From NCBI RefSeq assembly GCF_945859705.1, contig NC_079134.1, positions 12,441,545-12,505,544 of the forward strand: a DNA stretch of 64,000 nt, read 5' to 3'. The stretch's first letter is position 1; the number at the start of each line of letters is the position of its first letter. Shown here in pieces: positions 1 through 11,950 of this stretch. The position numbers and the translations under genes are program-made. The stretch is from Episyrphus balteatus (Eukaryota > Arthropoda > Insecta > Diptera > Syrphidae). Below the pieces are notes generated by a model. That model was not told where the DNA came from and ran no database searches. It saw nothing but the letters and a program-made list of their open reading frames with translations.

Positions 1-1475
1 TTACGTGATAACGTCGTCAGAAAACAGGTTGTGTGCTTTTGTTTAAAATGAGTCAATTGAAGCGTTTACTTTTTTCAAACAATCATAATTTACAAGAAAA
101 AGCTAAAAAAAAAGTATAAAAATAATTTATTGAAAAAAAATCATTTTCATCAAAAAAGCAAAGAAAACATGAATTTTTATCTTCTCACGTCATTAATTCC
201 ATTTTTTTCCCTAACAACCTATACAAAATTGTATACCATGTGGAAGCTTATTATTTCACCTTTCATATGACGTATCAATCTCATTTCAAAGATGCCTAAA
301 AGAGAAGTTAGAATTTTTTAAAGTCAACCATGTCGAATTTCCAGACTGAGATTACGATACTTCCCACACTGGTGGCTGTTCGGAGGGCAACAGATCTCCA
401 CTGGTGTTTTGAGGTTTTTCGCAAGTTTCTTGATTTAACATTGTAGTTAGTCTACCGTTATGTGTGATATACCAAATGAAAGGTAATTGTATCAGGATTC
501 TCATAAAAGTTTAATAAAATTTCTATCTGCTCTTGGTCAAAAGTTATAGTCTGTTGAATTCTAAATTTTTATTTTACCTTTATCTCAAAATTGTGTTTAC
601 GATAATGATTGAAACTTCGCACACATATAGTCGTAGTCATGGTCTATCATTACTCTTTATACTTTATTCCTGTTCTATTAAAGAAAAAAGATAAAAATAA
701 AAAACGATGAAAATCGGTTAAAAACGGTAAAAAAACGTGTTTTTTAAAAACTTGTTTCTTCCGTTATTCAATCAAAACTCACTAAACGGTTACAAGTTTT
801 TGTACATGTATGCATTAGACCAAAACCTCCATGTTCTATAAGATTGAGATTTTTTTAACGCTCCAAAAAAAAGCTAAAAATCAAAAATTACCCAAAAATA
901 CTCCTAAAAAACAAGGTATTTTTCAAAAATTCAGATTTTGAAACGCAGAGTGTTGGAAAAAAATCCGTATCAGACGATTAATTTCTTTCCCTAATCTTTC
1001 ACCTGGCATCTTTAGAATTGTCAAACAAAATTTCCTTTAATCAAAATCATCATTTTGTCATAGCCCCAACACGTGTACAACGTTCAAACAAAACGTTATA
1101 GCTTAGTTTCTAAATTTTTTAGAATTTTTCCTTAAATGCAGTTATTCTTAAATTAATCTCATCTATCTATAGCAGAAAAATCAATTCTCTACGACTTCGA
1201 GTTTAGATTTTAGCTCAAATTTCATCTTTCCGTTTTACCCCTGTTTACCCTATTAAATGACGGAATTTTTAAAAATCCTTCATTTGGATTAAGCTTTAAG
1301 TTATTATCTTTCAAATAAACTATAGAAGATTTTTGTATCTCTAATAGTTTATTTTTAATTTTGAATTGAAATTTTTTGCCGCACTGCGAAAGTGCGAGAG
1401 TGTAACGTTAGAAAATGGCGTCACTTTTTTGTGGTGGCTGCCATGGTTCATCGATTTATAAGACGTTATCACGTC
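1..1475 (+). mobile_element. ACGTGATAACGTC-family element, copy A (cut by window start)
   Basis: The window opens two bases before the terminal motif ACGTGATAACGTC. Its inverse, GACGTTATCACGT, closes the element at 1462-1474. The interior is noncoding and AT-rich and aligns by eye along its length with the copies ending at 6922, 9966, 11950 and 59065. Shared landmarks are the block around 350-430 (ACTTCCCACACTGGTGGCTG, then a GTTTTGAGG block), the stem-loop CGCACTGCGAAAGTGCG at 1380-1396, and the terminal block GGTGGCTGCCATGGTTCATC. No transposase is visible, so this is a non-autonomous DNA element. I cannot assign a superfamily because no clean target duplication is seen. Confidence 0.75.
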
Positions 1476-1519
1476 AAAAAATAAGTAAAACAGTAGAGTT
1501 GAGTTTTTTTTTATCGATA

Positions 1520-2330
1520 TATAAATTTTCTGTATGGTTAGGAGGGGTATTGAAAAAATTCTAAAAAAATTTCAAAACCTTTGATAAAATGGATACTATG
1601 GGTAGGGATAATTTTTTTCAACAATTTCAAAGATGCCATTGGACGGATTCCTTTTCAAGCATTCAAAACATCTCGAACTCATAGGACGAATAGGTATCAC
1701 TGATTCGGGTAGATGTGCAAAAAAATGATACTTGACCAAATAACGGGAAAAAAACATTTTTTCCACTTCATTTTTTTTTACCGTTTTCAACTGTTTTTAA
1801 CTAATAACTTTTTTATTTCGCAAGATTTATACAGTAGATAGATAATACACAGGACTATATTTGAATTGAATTTCAAACTTTTTCGTATACAGAATTCGGA
1901 GATAGTGCAGTGGCAAAAGGATAACTTTTTACCTAAAGGATATATAAATTTTATTGATTTTTACTTTATTTGGCATTCTGATAATATTACCTTTCATTTA
2001 ATATATCACACACAACGGTATATGCACTACAAACTACACAATCTTAAATTGAAAAACTTCAAAATAACTACAAAACACCTGTGGTAGATCGTTTGTTGAC
2101 ACCAGCCACCAGTGAAGAAAGTACCAAAATCTCACGTTGTCTTTAAAATATTGTTACTTTTTTTGTAGGTGTCGTACAGATATGATTGAGGCATATTTTT
2201 TGAGGTGAAATGATAAGCCTTCCAATGATATAAAATTTTATATAGGTTGTCATGTAAAAATATTGACAATATAATGTGTAAAGAAAAAAATTGTTAATTT
2301 TGTTAGCTTTTTTTCAAATTTATGTCAAAA
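1520..2330 (-). mobile_element. Diverged, reversed partial copy (A') of the same family
   Basis: Read on the minus strand, this stretch follows the order of landmarks in the plus-strand copies: the CAACCTATA...AAAATTTTATA block, the TTCACTGGTGGCTG block near 2100-2115, ACAGGTGTTTTG, TGTGTGATATA...AAATGAAAGGTAAT, and the run near 1740 resembling the 'CCGTTATTTGGTCAA' segment. It is clearly more diverged than the other copies and has lost both terminal motifs and the CGCACTGCGAAAGTGCG stem-loop. With copy A it forms an imperfect head-to-head pair centred near 1500. Boundaries are approximate. Confidence 0.6.
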
Positions 2331-5130
2331 AGATGTTAGGTCTTGGATTTAGGTATTTCATATTCAATGAAAAAAAAAAAAACAAACATTTTGAAAACAA
2401 AGTCCAAAAAGTGTCAAATTAGTAAAACACCTCTTATAACGCTACCTATTTCATGGATCTTTTTTTAATAAACACATGAAAAATAAATAGGAGAGATGTC
2501 AAATTTCCTGTTTATTTTTCATACAAAAATTTAATGTTTTTAGGTTATATATGGTTGCCAACTATGTCTTATTAAAGTAAATACATACCTATTAAAAAAC
2601 ATCATACATTCAAAAATTAAAATATTCAATAAAACTGAGTACCTATTAACTTTTCGGTGAACCAAATTTCACTTTTCTAATAGATTTTATTAAGTATTAT
2701 TAATCCAAATCTGAAGTAAAAAAAAATTTATGACGTCATGTGCTTCAAAAATAAAAATTACATCTTGAATTTTTTTATAAATATATAAAATTAATCTATT
2801 CTGTCGTAGGAATGTGCACTTTGTGGGAATCAAAAAATTTAATTCTTTCAATCGGTCAATAACATATTATAATATTAGTGGTTACATTCTCACTCATGTA
2901 AACGTATACCATTTTGGGGGAGTAAAATAAATTCCAAGTCATGTCTAACTCAGTTTCACATCACAGCATATTCCATCTAAGGTTCATCTTTGACAATTTG
3001 AGTACACTGAAACTACACATCCCATTTATGTCTTGAAATCCAATTAGACATATCCTTTTCGAAGAAGACTCATTTGGATTTACTTGTAACATTTTTACAA
3101 GATGATCTTGTATCTGACAACAAGTGCATTAATGTTATTTGAACTTCACCTTATGGATTGTTTTTTTTTTTGTTTTTTCTTTGTTACATCTGTTTAAAAA
3201 GAGGGAAGTTGTTATGTTATAGTCAATCAGATACAAACTTGGTCGTGGTAATAGGATTTTTATGTTTTTAACAACACAACAACTCGTAATTGTTTGTTAA
3301 AATTCCTCTATACATACACCAAGTACAGACAACTCGGATATGTTTTATTATGCAATTTCCTTGATCATTAGAACTGAGCATATCTGCTAAAAAATTTAAA
3401 TTTACATCTTTTTAGCATAATGAATCGTATAGTAACACTATTTTATTGACTGTTAATAAGGAAGAATATGATAAAAATCTTCGAAATTACTTTGAGTGGT
3501 ATATCATCAAAATGACTATGACTATTCAAAGGTGAGAAAATTTGCATTTAGCGTTTTAGTAATTTATTTAAAATTATTTTTTTTTTTACTACATCGTAAA
3601 ATAAAGTTTTAAATGCAGAAAATATATTCTCATAAAATTAAAATCGCATTTGAGTAATGAGAACTGCACATACGAGGTCCAATTTGATGATGGCTATCAA
3701 GAATTCTTGGAGATCGCTTTTAGTTTCTAAAGTTTGAGGCTTTTATTATATTTCTCAAATTCAAAGTTAGTTTGTGTCTTCAAAATTAATTTTGTTAAAT
3801 ATTTATTTAATCTCACACAGAACAACCTCTAGCTTCTATTTATTTATAGTTTTAACATTCATTATATTTGTACCATCATCAGAATTATGATGAATAAAAA
3901 CTAAATATTTGTGTAAAACCCCACAAGAGTTTGTCAGAATTATTACTTTGAAAACAAATGAACACTTCACCTGCATTTGACTTTACCTGATTTGCAAATA
4001 AAAAAAAAAAACTAAAGAATGTCAATCTTGAAGATGCAAATTATCGTCTGAGGTTTTTGCAAACATAGGTTCTAAGTAAATAATTCTTCCAAAGAACAAA
4101 CAGAATAAAGATCATCATTAAATGATAGAACAAGCTGCTAAATGATTGAGAATATTTTTCTGATCATTCATAAAAAAAAAAACAAACAAACACAGAAATT
4201 CATAAGTTTACTCAATATGTAAATTCTGTCCAATATCATTCTGTGGAAGATGAAAAAATTGATAGTATTATGCTGAATATTTTGCTAACATACAATTTAA
4301 TTTCATTTTGCAATGACATTGTTCTTTAGTTACAAAACATTGAATTATAGAAATGGTATTGAGTTGAAACAAAAGAGCTGATATGAAAACTTGATTTAAA
4401 AGTGAAAGATAATTCAAATCGAAGTTTTTTGTAAAATCACAAAATCAAAGTCATTGAACATTAAAAAAAAAACTTGATAAGATAAACCTGTTTCATTACT
4501 TAAATTACATTTTCAGTCATTCATAAAAACGTCAAGTGGAATTTATTTGTGAATCACACAAAAATTGTTTAGTTCAAGTATATTTTATGACTTAGCGATA
4601 ATTACTAAAAATATATTTTATGTTCATAGATTTTCGTTCAAATAAACGTTAAAAAATTTTGATAAAAAATATATAAAAGAAGATTTTTAATTTATTATAG
4701 TTTCATAAGAAAAATTGTAATGTTATTAAAAAGAAAATATTGATAAACACACATAAAACTAAAGTTTCAAAAAAATTCATTGGTTCGTTTTCAAAAACTT
4801 GATTTTTCAAAAAAATAGGTTATTTTGTTAAGAAATGCAAAAATTTATAGGATTTTGTTTAAACATTAAAGTCCTTTAGTCAGTTAGTTTGAACACTATA
4901 ACGTACCCAAAATATTCGTTAAAATCATTTAAGTCCTTTACGAGATAGTCAGAAAACAAGAAAACTGCTCAATGGCACGTCGTTTGAAATAATTTTCACT
5001 ACACACGGAATTAAAATAGAAAATGTTTAAATCATTAGAGCGGTTTTTTTTTACAATATTTTTTTTTCAAAACAAAGTATCATGCCATTTTTTGGCAAAT
5101 ATTAATCAACACCTAAAATGGAAAAAATTA
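2331..5130. other. AT-rich noncoding stretch, no gene seen
   Basis: No open frame of useful length and no recognisable domain. The stretch has many A/T homopolymers. Around 4780-5110 there are phrases (ATTAGAGCGGTTTT, GTATCATGCCATTTTT) resembling the interior of the dispersed repeat at 33078-33655, so a very degraded copy may lie there. I cannot support this beyond short matches. Confidence 0.5.
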
Positions 5131-6922
5131 GGTACCTTTTTTCTTTTCTCATTATATTAATTTTTTAATTTTAAAAGCTTACAAAAAAATTATACCATTA
5201 AAAAGCCAAATATTTCTTCTAAATAATAAAATCACTTTTAAATTTTTATTATGCACAACAAGTATTGAAATAATTTATTAAACAATCATTTCTTATGAAA
5301 AAAGTTAAAAAATCACTTCCATCACCCAAAAATCCATTTTTTTTATGTAACAACCTATAATAAATTTTATACCACCTGAAAGCTTATTGCTTCAGCTCAA
5401 ATTATATATACAGATCATGTCTATTAGACATCTACAAACAGAGCTAGAATTTTTTGAAATCGATCAATTTTCATCAAAAAAGCAAAAAAAAACCTATAAT
5501 TTTATGTTCTCACGCTATTGGATCAATTTTTTCAATGACAACCCATACAAAATTTTATATCATGTAAAAGGTCATTATTTCACCTTTCAAATGACGTTTC
5601 AATCTTATTTCTGCGATGCCTAGAAAAAAATTTAGAATTTTTTAAAGCCAACCATGTCGAAATTCCAAACTGAGATTACGGTACTTCCCACACTGGTGGC
5701 TGTTCATAATCAACAGATCTCCACAGGTGTTTTGAGGTATAATTGAAAATTGTTTAAGTCTCTTCGTTATTGACCGCGTAATACGCTGATGATGGTAGGC
5801 CAATTGCCTTCCGAAATATAAATGAAGTACAACTAAATTAAATTTTGTTTGTGTTTTTGTTTTATTTTTCTTCAATCTTTTTGCGGTCAATAAGGAAGAG
5901 ACTTGAACAATTTTCAATTATAATCGAGACCACAAATTTTTTTCTATTTAACAGATTAACTTATTAATAAAATTTCGTTCTGTTGTTTTGAGGTATTTCG
6001 CAAGTTTTTTAATTTAACATTGTTTAGCTTGTACTGAATGTATAGTTATGTGTGATATATCAAATGAAAGGTAATATCATCAGGATGCTCAATAAAGTTA
6101 AATCAAATTTGTATTTGGTCCTGTCTATCATCTATCTACAGTATAAATTTCATTTATTTATCTGTTGAAAAAAAAGATAAAAATAAAAAACAGTTAAAAA
6201 TGGTCAAAAAACTTGGGACAAAAAAACTTGTTTTTCCTGTTATTTGGTCAAAAACCATTTTGAAATGCCAATTTTTTGCACATGTATGCACACAGCCATA
6301 GAATACATGGTCTATAAGTTTGAACGCTATGAAAAATTAAAAAAAATAAAAACTCACCAAAAAATAGCCCAAAATAAGTAGGTGTTTTTCAAAAATTCAT
6401 ATTTCGAAACGCAGAGACTTAAAAAAAAAATTCGTATCAGACTCCTAACTTTTTTTTTATTATCCTTCGACTGACGTTTTTCAAATTGTAAAAAAAGAAT
6501 TTCCCTACCTGTAATCAGTTATTCGTCAAAGGTCTACTTCATGTTTATAACTTGGTTCTGAAATTTTTTAGAATTTTTTCAATACTATTGTCAGTCTTGT
6601 AATAAATTTATCTATCGATAAAAAAAATTCAACTATTTACATTGTCGCGTTTAGAAAATAGCCAATTTTCTGAAATTTTGTTTTACCCTTATTTACCCTA
6701 TTAAAAGATAGAATTTTTTAAAATCCTTCAAATGTATTCAACTTTAGGTTATTATCTTTCAAATAAGCTATAGAAGATTTTTGTATCTCTAATAGTTTAT
6801 TTTTAATTTTAAATTGAAATTTTTGCCGCACTGCGAAAGTGCGAGAGTAGAACGTGAGAAAATGGCGTCACTTTTTTGTGGTGGCTGCCATGGTTCATCG
6901 ATTTATAAGACGTTATCACGTC
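5131..6922 (+). mobile_element. ACGTGATAACGTC-family element, copy B (left terminus lost)
   Basis: The right end is intact, with GACGTTATCACGTC at 6909-6922 and the CGCACTGCGAAAGTGCG stem-loop at 6827-6843. The left terminal motif is missing; homology to the other copies starts near 5131 at the TTTTCTCATTATATTAATTT block. The left half holds two diverged copies of a unit with a period of about 187 bp. They start near 5350 and 5537, and each opens with ACAACC(T/C)AT followed by an AAATTTTAT block and an AAGCTTATT-like or TCATTATTTCACC-like block. A 244-bp insertion (5740-5983) interrupts this copy. No coding capacity. Confidence 0.75.
5740..5983. mobile_element. Nested 244-bp insertion with a 12-bp target duplication
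   Basis: The insertion splits copy B between two copies of TGTTTTGAGGTA (5728-5739 and 5984-5995). Copies A (near 410) and E (near 58035) show the unoccupied site, so the boundaries are well supported. Inside, the first ~40 bases (ATAATTGAAAATTGTT...) recur inverted near 5888-5928 with about two mismatches. They enclose a segment with CGCTGATGATGGTAGGCCAA. A tail of about 55 bases follows the inner repeat. A 12-bp duplication would fit a LINE- or SINE-type insertion, but there is no poly(A) or promoter box, so the class is unknown. Confidence 0.6.
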
Positions 6923-8302
6923 TCGTTGGTAAACAAAAATGATACTGTCAAAATTTTTTTAACAACTTCAACTCTCTGCCGAGTGATTTTTTTTTTATTT
7001 TCTTGAACATAAAACCACACTTAAAAAATGCATTCCAACAAGAAGTGTTTATTTAATGTCAACAAACAGTTTAAACTTTTTTACATAAATCATCTTAGGC
7101 TATAGCCCTCTTCATAAAAAAAAAAAACACATGTACCTGCATCAATTCAAAGAATTAAGTCATTGAACCTTTTTTTAAATCCACAATTTACTCCCAAAAG
7201 TCAACAAAGTCACGTCTTTAAGATATTGTGTGAAAGATAATTGTAAATAAGAACTTGCAAAACTCTTTTTTATTTTCAATTTTGTTGCCGAAAAGAAAAC
7301 ACTTCTTCTTTAATGAAAGGCTGGACGATGTGTCGGCAGGATACTCCGTAATTCCATTTAAGCCTCTTATTCCAAATTTCTCACCAAAGTGAAACAAAAA
7401 AATTTCGAAATATATTTATAATATTCTTTAAGTTTCTTCTTTTTTTCTTACTTAAAATTATTAGTTAATGTCTTTGTGTGCCAAAGTTGCAATTTACCAA
7501 GAAAATTTAAAGCAAAAAAATACAAAGGCGGAATCATCGGCCGGACCCAAAACCAAGGCGTTGAGATTTTCATTATATTTTCCCACTATCCCACTACCAA
7601 CAAATTATATGTAATTTAACAAAATTTGCATATATACTCGTAACTACCTGAAAAATATTTAATTCACTTCACTTGGGCTGCCAATATGAGTAATTTGCTC
7701 CATAAACTGCCCAACTGCCCACTTCAATTTGTCGAGAAATGCCGCCGAAAGGTATAAAAAGTAAGGAAGACAAATTTTCTCATCTTACCATATTTTTTTT
7801 TTGCCATTTTTTCTGGAAGCCTTTCTCGTAGCCGAGAGAGAGAAAAAAAAACGTGATTTATGTTAACTGGTCTGACTAACGAGATTATAAAGTATCTTGC
7901 CAAACTGACACTCTTCGCAGCGCGAAATTTAATTCTTAACTCTCTTGGGTAAGGGTCCCAATCGCACTTTAAGGGCATTAATGTCAGTTAATGTTCTGAT
8001 TGGGAATATTCTCGTTGGCTAAATTTTGTGTGTTATCGTTGGCCGGGTGGTTTGGTGTTTATGGTATACCTTTATCGAGGCTACAAGTCCGGGTGGTAAG
8101 CAAAAGTTGTTAGTTTCTTGTCGCTGCATATCGAAATGTTCCAATGCGGAAGTTATGAAATACCTATCAGAATAAAAATTATTTAGTTATACGCATGTTA
8201 AATATGGACTCATGCTGATTGTGTTTGATTTAATGAAGAAATATGCAAACATACGAGGAAGGAGGTGAAAGACCTTAGCGTCGAATAAAACGAAAAGGAA
8301 TA
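6923..8302. other. Single-copy-looking DNA, no gene recognised
   Basis: Mixed composition with a somewhat richer stretch at 7500-8150 (for example CATCGGCCGGACCC and GTTGGCCGGGTGGTTTGG). Short open frames occur (for example an 84-codon frame on the minus strand at 7724-7978) but show no known domain or codon pattern. This could hold regulatory sequence or a small exon; nothing in it decides the matter. Confidence 0.4.
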
Positions 8303-9966
8303 GACGCCATTTTCTAGCGTTTCACTCTCGCACTTTCGCAGTGCGGCAAAAATTTCAATTAAAAATTAAAAATAATCTATTAGAGATACAAAAATCTTCT
8401 ATAGCTTATAATAACCTAAAGTTAAATACATTTGAAGGATTTTAAAAAATTCCATCTTTTAATAGGGTGAATAGGGGTAAAACAAAATTTCAAAAAATTG
8501 GCTATTTTCTAATCGCGACAATGTAAATAGTTGAATTTTTTTTTAATCAATAGATAAATTTATTGCAAGACTGACAATGGTATTGAAAATGGTATTCTAA
8601 AAAATTTCAAAACCAAGCTATAAATGGTTTTCTAAAAATAAAACATGAGGTAGACCTTTGACAAAGTAGTAATTATTGGTAGGGAAATTTTTTTTGGAAA
8701 TTTAAAAACGTCATTCGAAAGATAATAAAAAAAAGTTAGGATGTGATACGGATTTTTTTTAAATCTCTGCGTTTCGAAATATGAATTTTTGAAGAATTTC
8801 TACTTATGTATTTTGGGGTATTTTTGGGTGAGTTTTTTATTTTTTTAATTTTTTGTAGCATTCAAAAAATCTCAAGCTTATATACATGTAGTCTATGACT
8901 GTGCGCATACATGTGCGAAAAATTGGTATTTCAAAATGGCTTTTGACCGAATAACGGGAAAAACAAGTTTTTTTGTCCCAAGTTTTTTTTTTTACTTTTT
9001 TTAACAGTTTTTTATTTTTATCTTTTTTTTTCAACAGATAAATAAATGAAATTTATATTGTAAATACCTAGATAATTAACAGGACTATATATGTGCAAAA
9101 TTTCAATCAATTTGGGCGTCATAATTTTGAGATAACGCTTTTTATTATTCAACAGGTTCTATCTTTTTATCTAAAGCAAATACAAATTTGATTTAACTTT
9201 ATTAAGCATCCTGATGATATTACCTTTCATTTGGTATATCACACACATTTGGTATCATTCACTACAAGCTATACAATGTTAAATTAAACAAACTTGCGAA
9301 ATACCTCAAAACACCTGTTGAGATCTGTTGATCATGAACATTTAAAAAATTCTAACTTTTTTTCTAGGCATCGCAGAAATAAGATTGAAACGTCATTTGA
9401 AAGGTGAAATTATAAGCTTTTACATGATATAAAATTTTGTATAGGTTGTCTAAAAAAAATTGATTCAATAGCGTGAGAACATAAAATTATACGCTTTTTT
9501 TTGCTTTTTTGATGAAAATTGATCGAGTTCAAAAAATTCTAGCTCTTTTTGTAGATGTCTAATAAACATGATCTATTTATATATTTTGAGCTGAAGCAAT
9601 AATCTTTCAGGTAGTATGAAATTTATTATAGGTTGTTACATCAAAAAAATTGATTTTTGGGTGATGGAAATGATTTTTTTACTTATTTCATAAGAAATGA
9701 TTGTTTTTAATAAATTATTTTAATACTTTTTGCGCATTGTAAAAGTTTAAAAATATTTTAATTATTTAGAAGAAATATTTGGCTTTTTAATGGTATAATT
9801 TTTTTTTGTAAGCTTTTAAAATAAAAAAAATTAATATAATGAGAAAAGAAAAAAGGTAATTTTTTTTTTAGCTTTTTCTTGTAAATTATGATTGTTTGAA
9901 ATAAATAAATATTCAATTGACTCATTTTAAAAGCACACAAACTGTTCTCTTACTACGTTATCACGT
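8303..9966 (-). mobile_element. ACGTGATAACGTC-family element, copy C (reverse orientation)
   Basis: Reverse-oriented copy. It has the stem-loop at 8329-8345, the same interior blocks in reverse order, and the terminal motif ACGTTATCACGT at 9955-9966. The outer end lacks the last ~60 bp present in copies A, B, D and E (the GGTGGCTGCCATGG block and terminal motif); homology begins at the GACGCCATTTTCTAGCG segment at 8303. It contains both ~187-bp sub-units and no insertion at the site occupied in copy B. It forms the left arm of the large fold-back with copy D. Confidence 0.75.
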
Positions 9967-9975
9967 AAAATCATA

Positions 9976-10801
9976 GTCCGTAAACCGGCTTTACAGACAA
10001 CCTCTTTTTTTTTCAATAATTCTAGAAGCTTAAGAATATAATTGCTTAACTTGTACACTGGATCATTAGCTGGGATATGATCGTTAAATATTCTTATGAT
10101 GTGTTCCCGCTGTTTGGAAACAGCAGCAGTCTAAGAATAGGGCAGCTTGTTTATTGAGCCATAAATCTTGAATGTATTGTAGTATGGCATAGAAGAGTTA
10201 TTTTCGAAGAAGCTGCAAATTTACCTGGATGTGTCCGATTCTAATTTGACTGCCTGAATCACTTTTAGTACTAGACGTCATTGAATTGGTGTTCCGAGTT
10301 TTTAAACATGATGTTTATATATTTGAGTTCAATCAACAATGCACTAGGGCTTATTTTACAGCTTACTACATCAGTTACATCACCTACATCGACGACTTTA
10401 ATCTTTAATCATCCCAGCTCATTAAACTTCTCAAAGCATTTTTTTTTAACATTTGCATTATATATTTAGACCATAGCAAGTATTTACCGATGTTCAATCG
10501 GACTCAATTATTGATTTTTGTAGTAGCTGATCGCTGATGTAGTTGATATATAGTATGCTCTGAAACAGGTCCTTGCTGACTTTCGGAGTTAAAATTCTCC
10601 AATTTGTCATTTCGAGATTTTATAGGATAGCTAGTGCAAAATCCTATTTTTAAACTTCATTATTAGTTGATTTTACTATTTTACTTTAAATATAACTAAA
10701 ATGAAGCGGACAAATAATGAACTATAAATATCTGTCCACGTTACCATATCGATTCAAATAACAGCTTAAAAAGAGGTTGTCTGTAAAGCCGGTTTACGGA
10801 C
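9976..10801. repeat. Loop of the fold-back, bounded by perfect 34-bp inverted repeats
   Basis: The left repeat begins GTCCGTAAACCGGCTTTACA (9976) and the right repeat is its exact inverse (10768-10801). Inside each repeat, GTAAAGCCGGTTTAC is itself a near-palindrome. The enclosed 10010-10767 is moderately AT-rich and has no recognisable coding region. It could alternatively be a separate small element with 34-bp terminal repeats, but a target duplication cannot be read because the flanks are themselves inverted. Confidence 0.65.
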
Positions 10802-10810
10802 GATGATTTT

Positions 10811-11950
10811 ACGTGATAACGTCGTCAGAAAACAGGTTGTGTGTTTTTGTTTAAAATGAGTCAATTGAAGCGTTTACTTATTTCAAACAATTATAATTTA
10901 CAAGAAAAAGCTAAAAAAAATACCTTTTTTATTTTCTCATTATATTAATTTTTTTATTTTAAAAGCTTACAAAAAAAATTATGCAATTTAAAAGCCAAGT
11001 ATCTTCTTAAGAATAAAAAAATGTTTAAATTTGTATAAAGTGCTCTTGGTCAAAAGTTATAACCTGTTGATTCCTAAAATTTTATTTTACCGTTATCTCA
11101 GAATTGTGTTAAAGAAAATGATTGAAACTTAGCACACATTTAGTCGTGGTCATGGTCTATCATTACTCCATATACTTTATTCCGGTATTTATTAAAGAAA
11201 AAGAGATTTAAATAAAAAACGATGAAAATCGGTTAAAAACGGTCAAAAAACGTGTTTTTTAAACTTGTTTCTTCCGTTATTCAGTCAAAACTCACTAAAC
11301 GATTCCAATTTTATTTTTTTGCACATGCATGCATAAGGCCAAAACCTACATGTTCTATAAGTTTGAGATTTTTTGAACGCTCCAAAAAAAGCTAAAAATC
11401 AAACACTACCCAAAAATTCCCCTAAAAACAAGGTGTTTTTCAAAAATTCATATTTCGAAACGCAGAGTGTTGGAAAAAAATCCGTATCAGACGCCTAATT
11501 TTGTTTCCCTCATATTTCACCTGGCATCTTTAGAATTGTCAAAAAAAATTTTCCCTACCCAAAATCATCATTTTGTCATAGACCCAACACGTGTTTTTAG
11601 AATTTTTTCTTAAATGCAGTTATTCTTAAATTAATCTCATCTATCTATAGCAAATTCAATTTTTTACGACTTCGCTTTTAGATTTTAGCCCAAATTTCAT
11701 CTTTCCGTTTTACCCCTGTTTACCCTATTAAATGACGGAATTTTTAAAAATCCTTCATTTGGATTAAGCTTTAGGTTATTATCTTTCAAATAAGCGATAG
11801 AAGATTTTTGTATTTCTAATAGTTTAATTTTAATTCTGAATTGAAATTGTTGCCGCACTGCGAAAGTGCGAGAGTAGAACGGGAGAAAATGGTGTCACTT
11901 TTTTTGTGGTGGCTGCCATGGTTCATCGATTTATAAGACGTTATCACGTC
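10811..11950 (+). mobile_element. ACGTGATAACGTC-family element, copy D (internally deleted)
   Basis: The left motif ACGTGATAACGTC is at 10811-10823 and the right motif GACGTTATCACGTC ends at 11950. The CGCACTGCGAAAGTGCG stem-loop is at 11854-11870. After the AAAGCCAAGTATCTTCTT segment near 11000, the sequence jumps directly to the 'TGCTCTTGGTCAAAAGTTAT' block. It has therefore lost the ~187-bp sub-units and the GTGGCTGTTC block, roughly 0.5 kb relative to copy E. Noncoding. Confidence 0.75.

Larger units (their letters stand above)
8303..11950. repeat. 3.6 kb fold-back: copies C and D facing outward across a loop
   Basis: Copy C (minus) and copy D (plus) are arranged head to head. The inverted arms continue inward past the terminal motif through TGATTTTACGTGATAACG and a further near-perfect block, ending in a perfect 34-bp inverted pair (9976-10009 and 10768-10801). 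About 758 bp of unrelated sequence forms the loop. Arm D is shorter because of an internal deletion. Either this is one long-terminal-inverted-repeat transposon or two copies brought together. Copy E keeps a remnant of the inner block (AAAAAAGAGG before its terminal motif), which favours the inner block being part of the original element. Confidence 0.65.
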
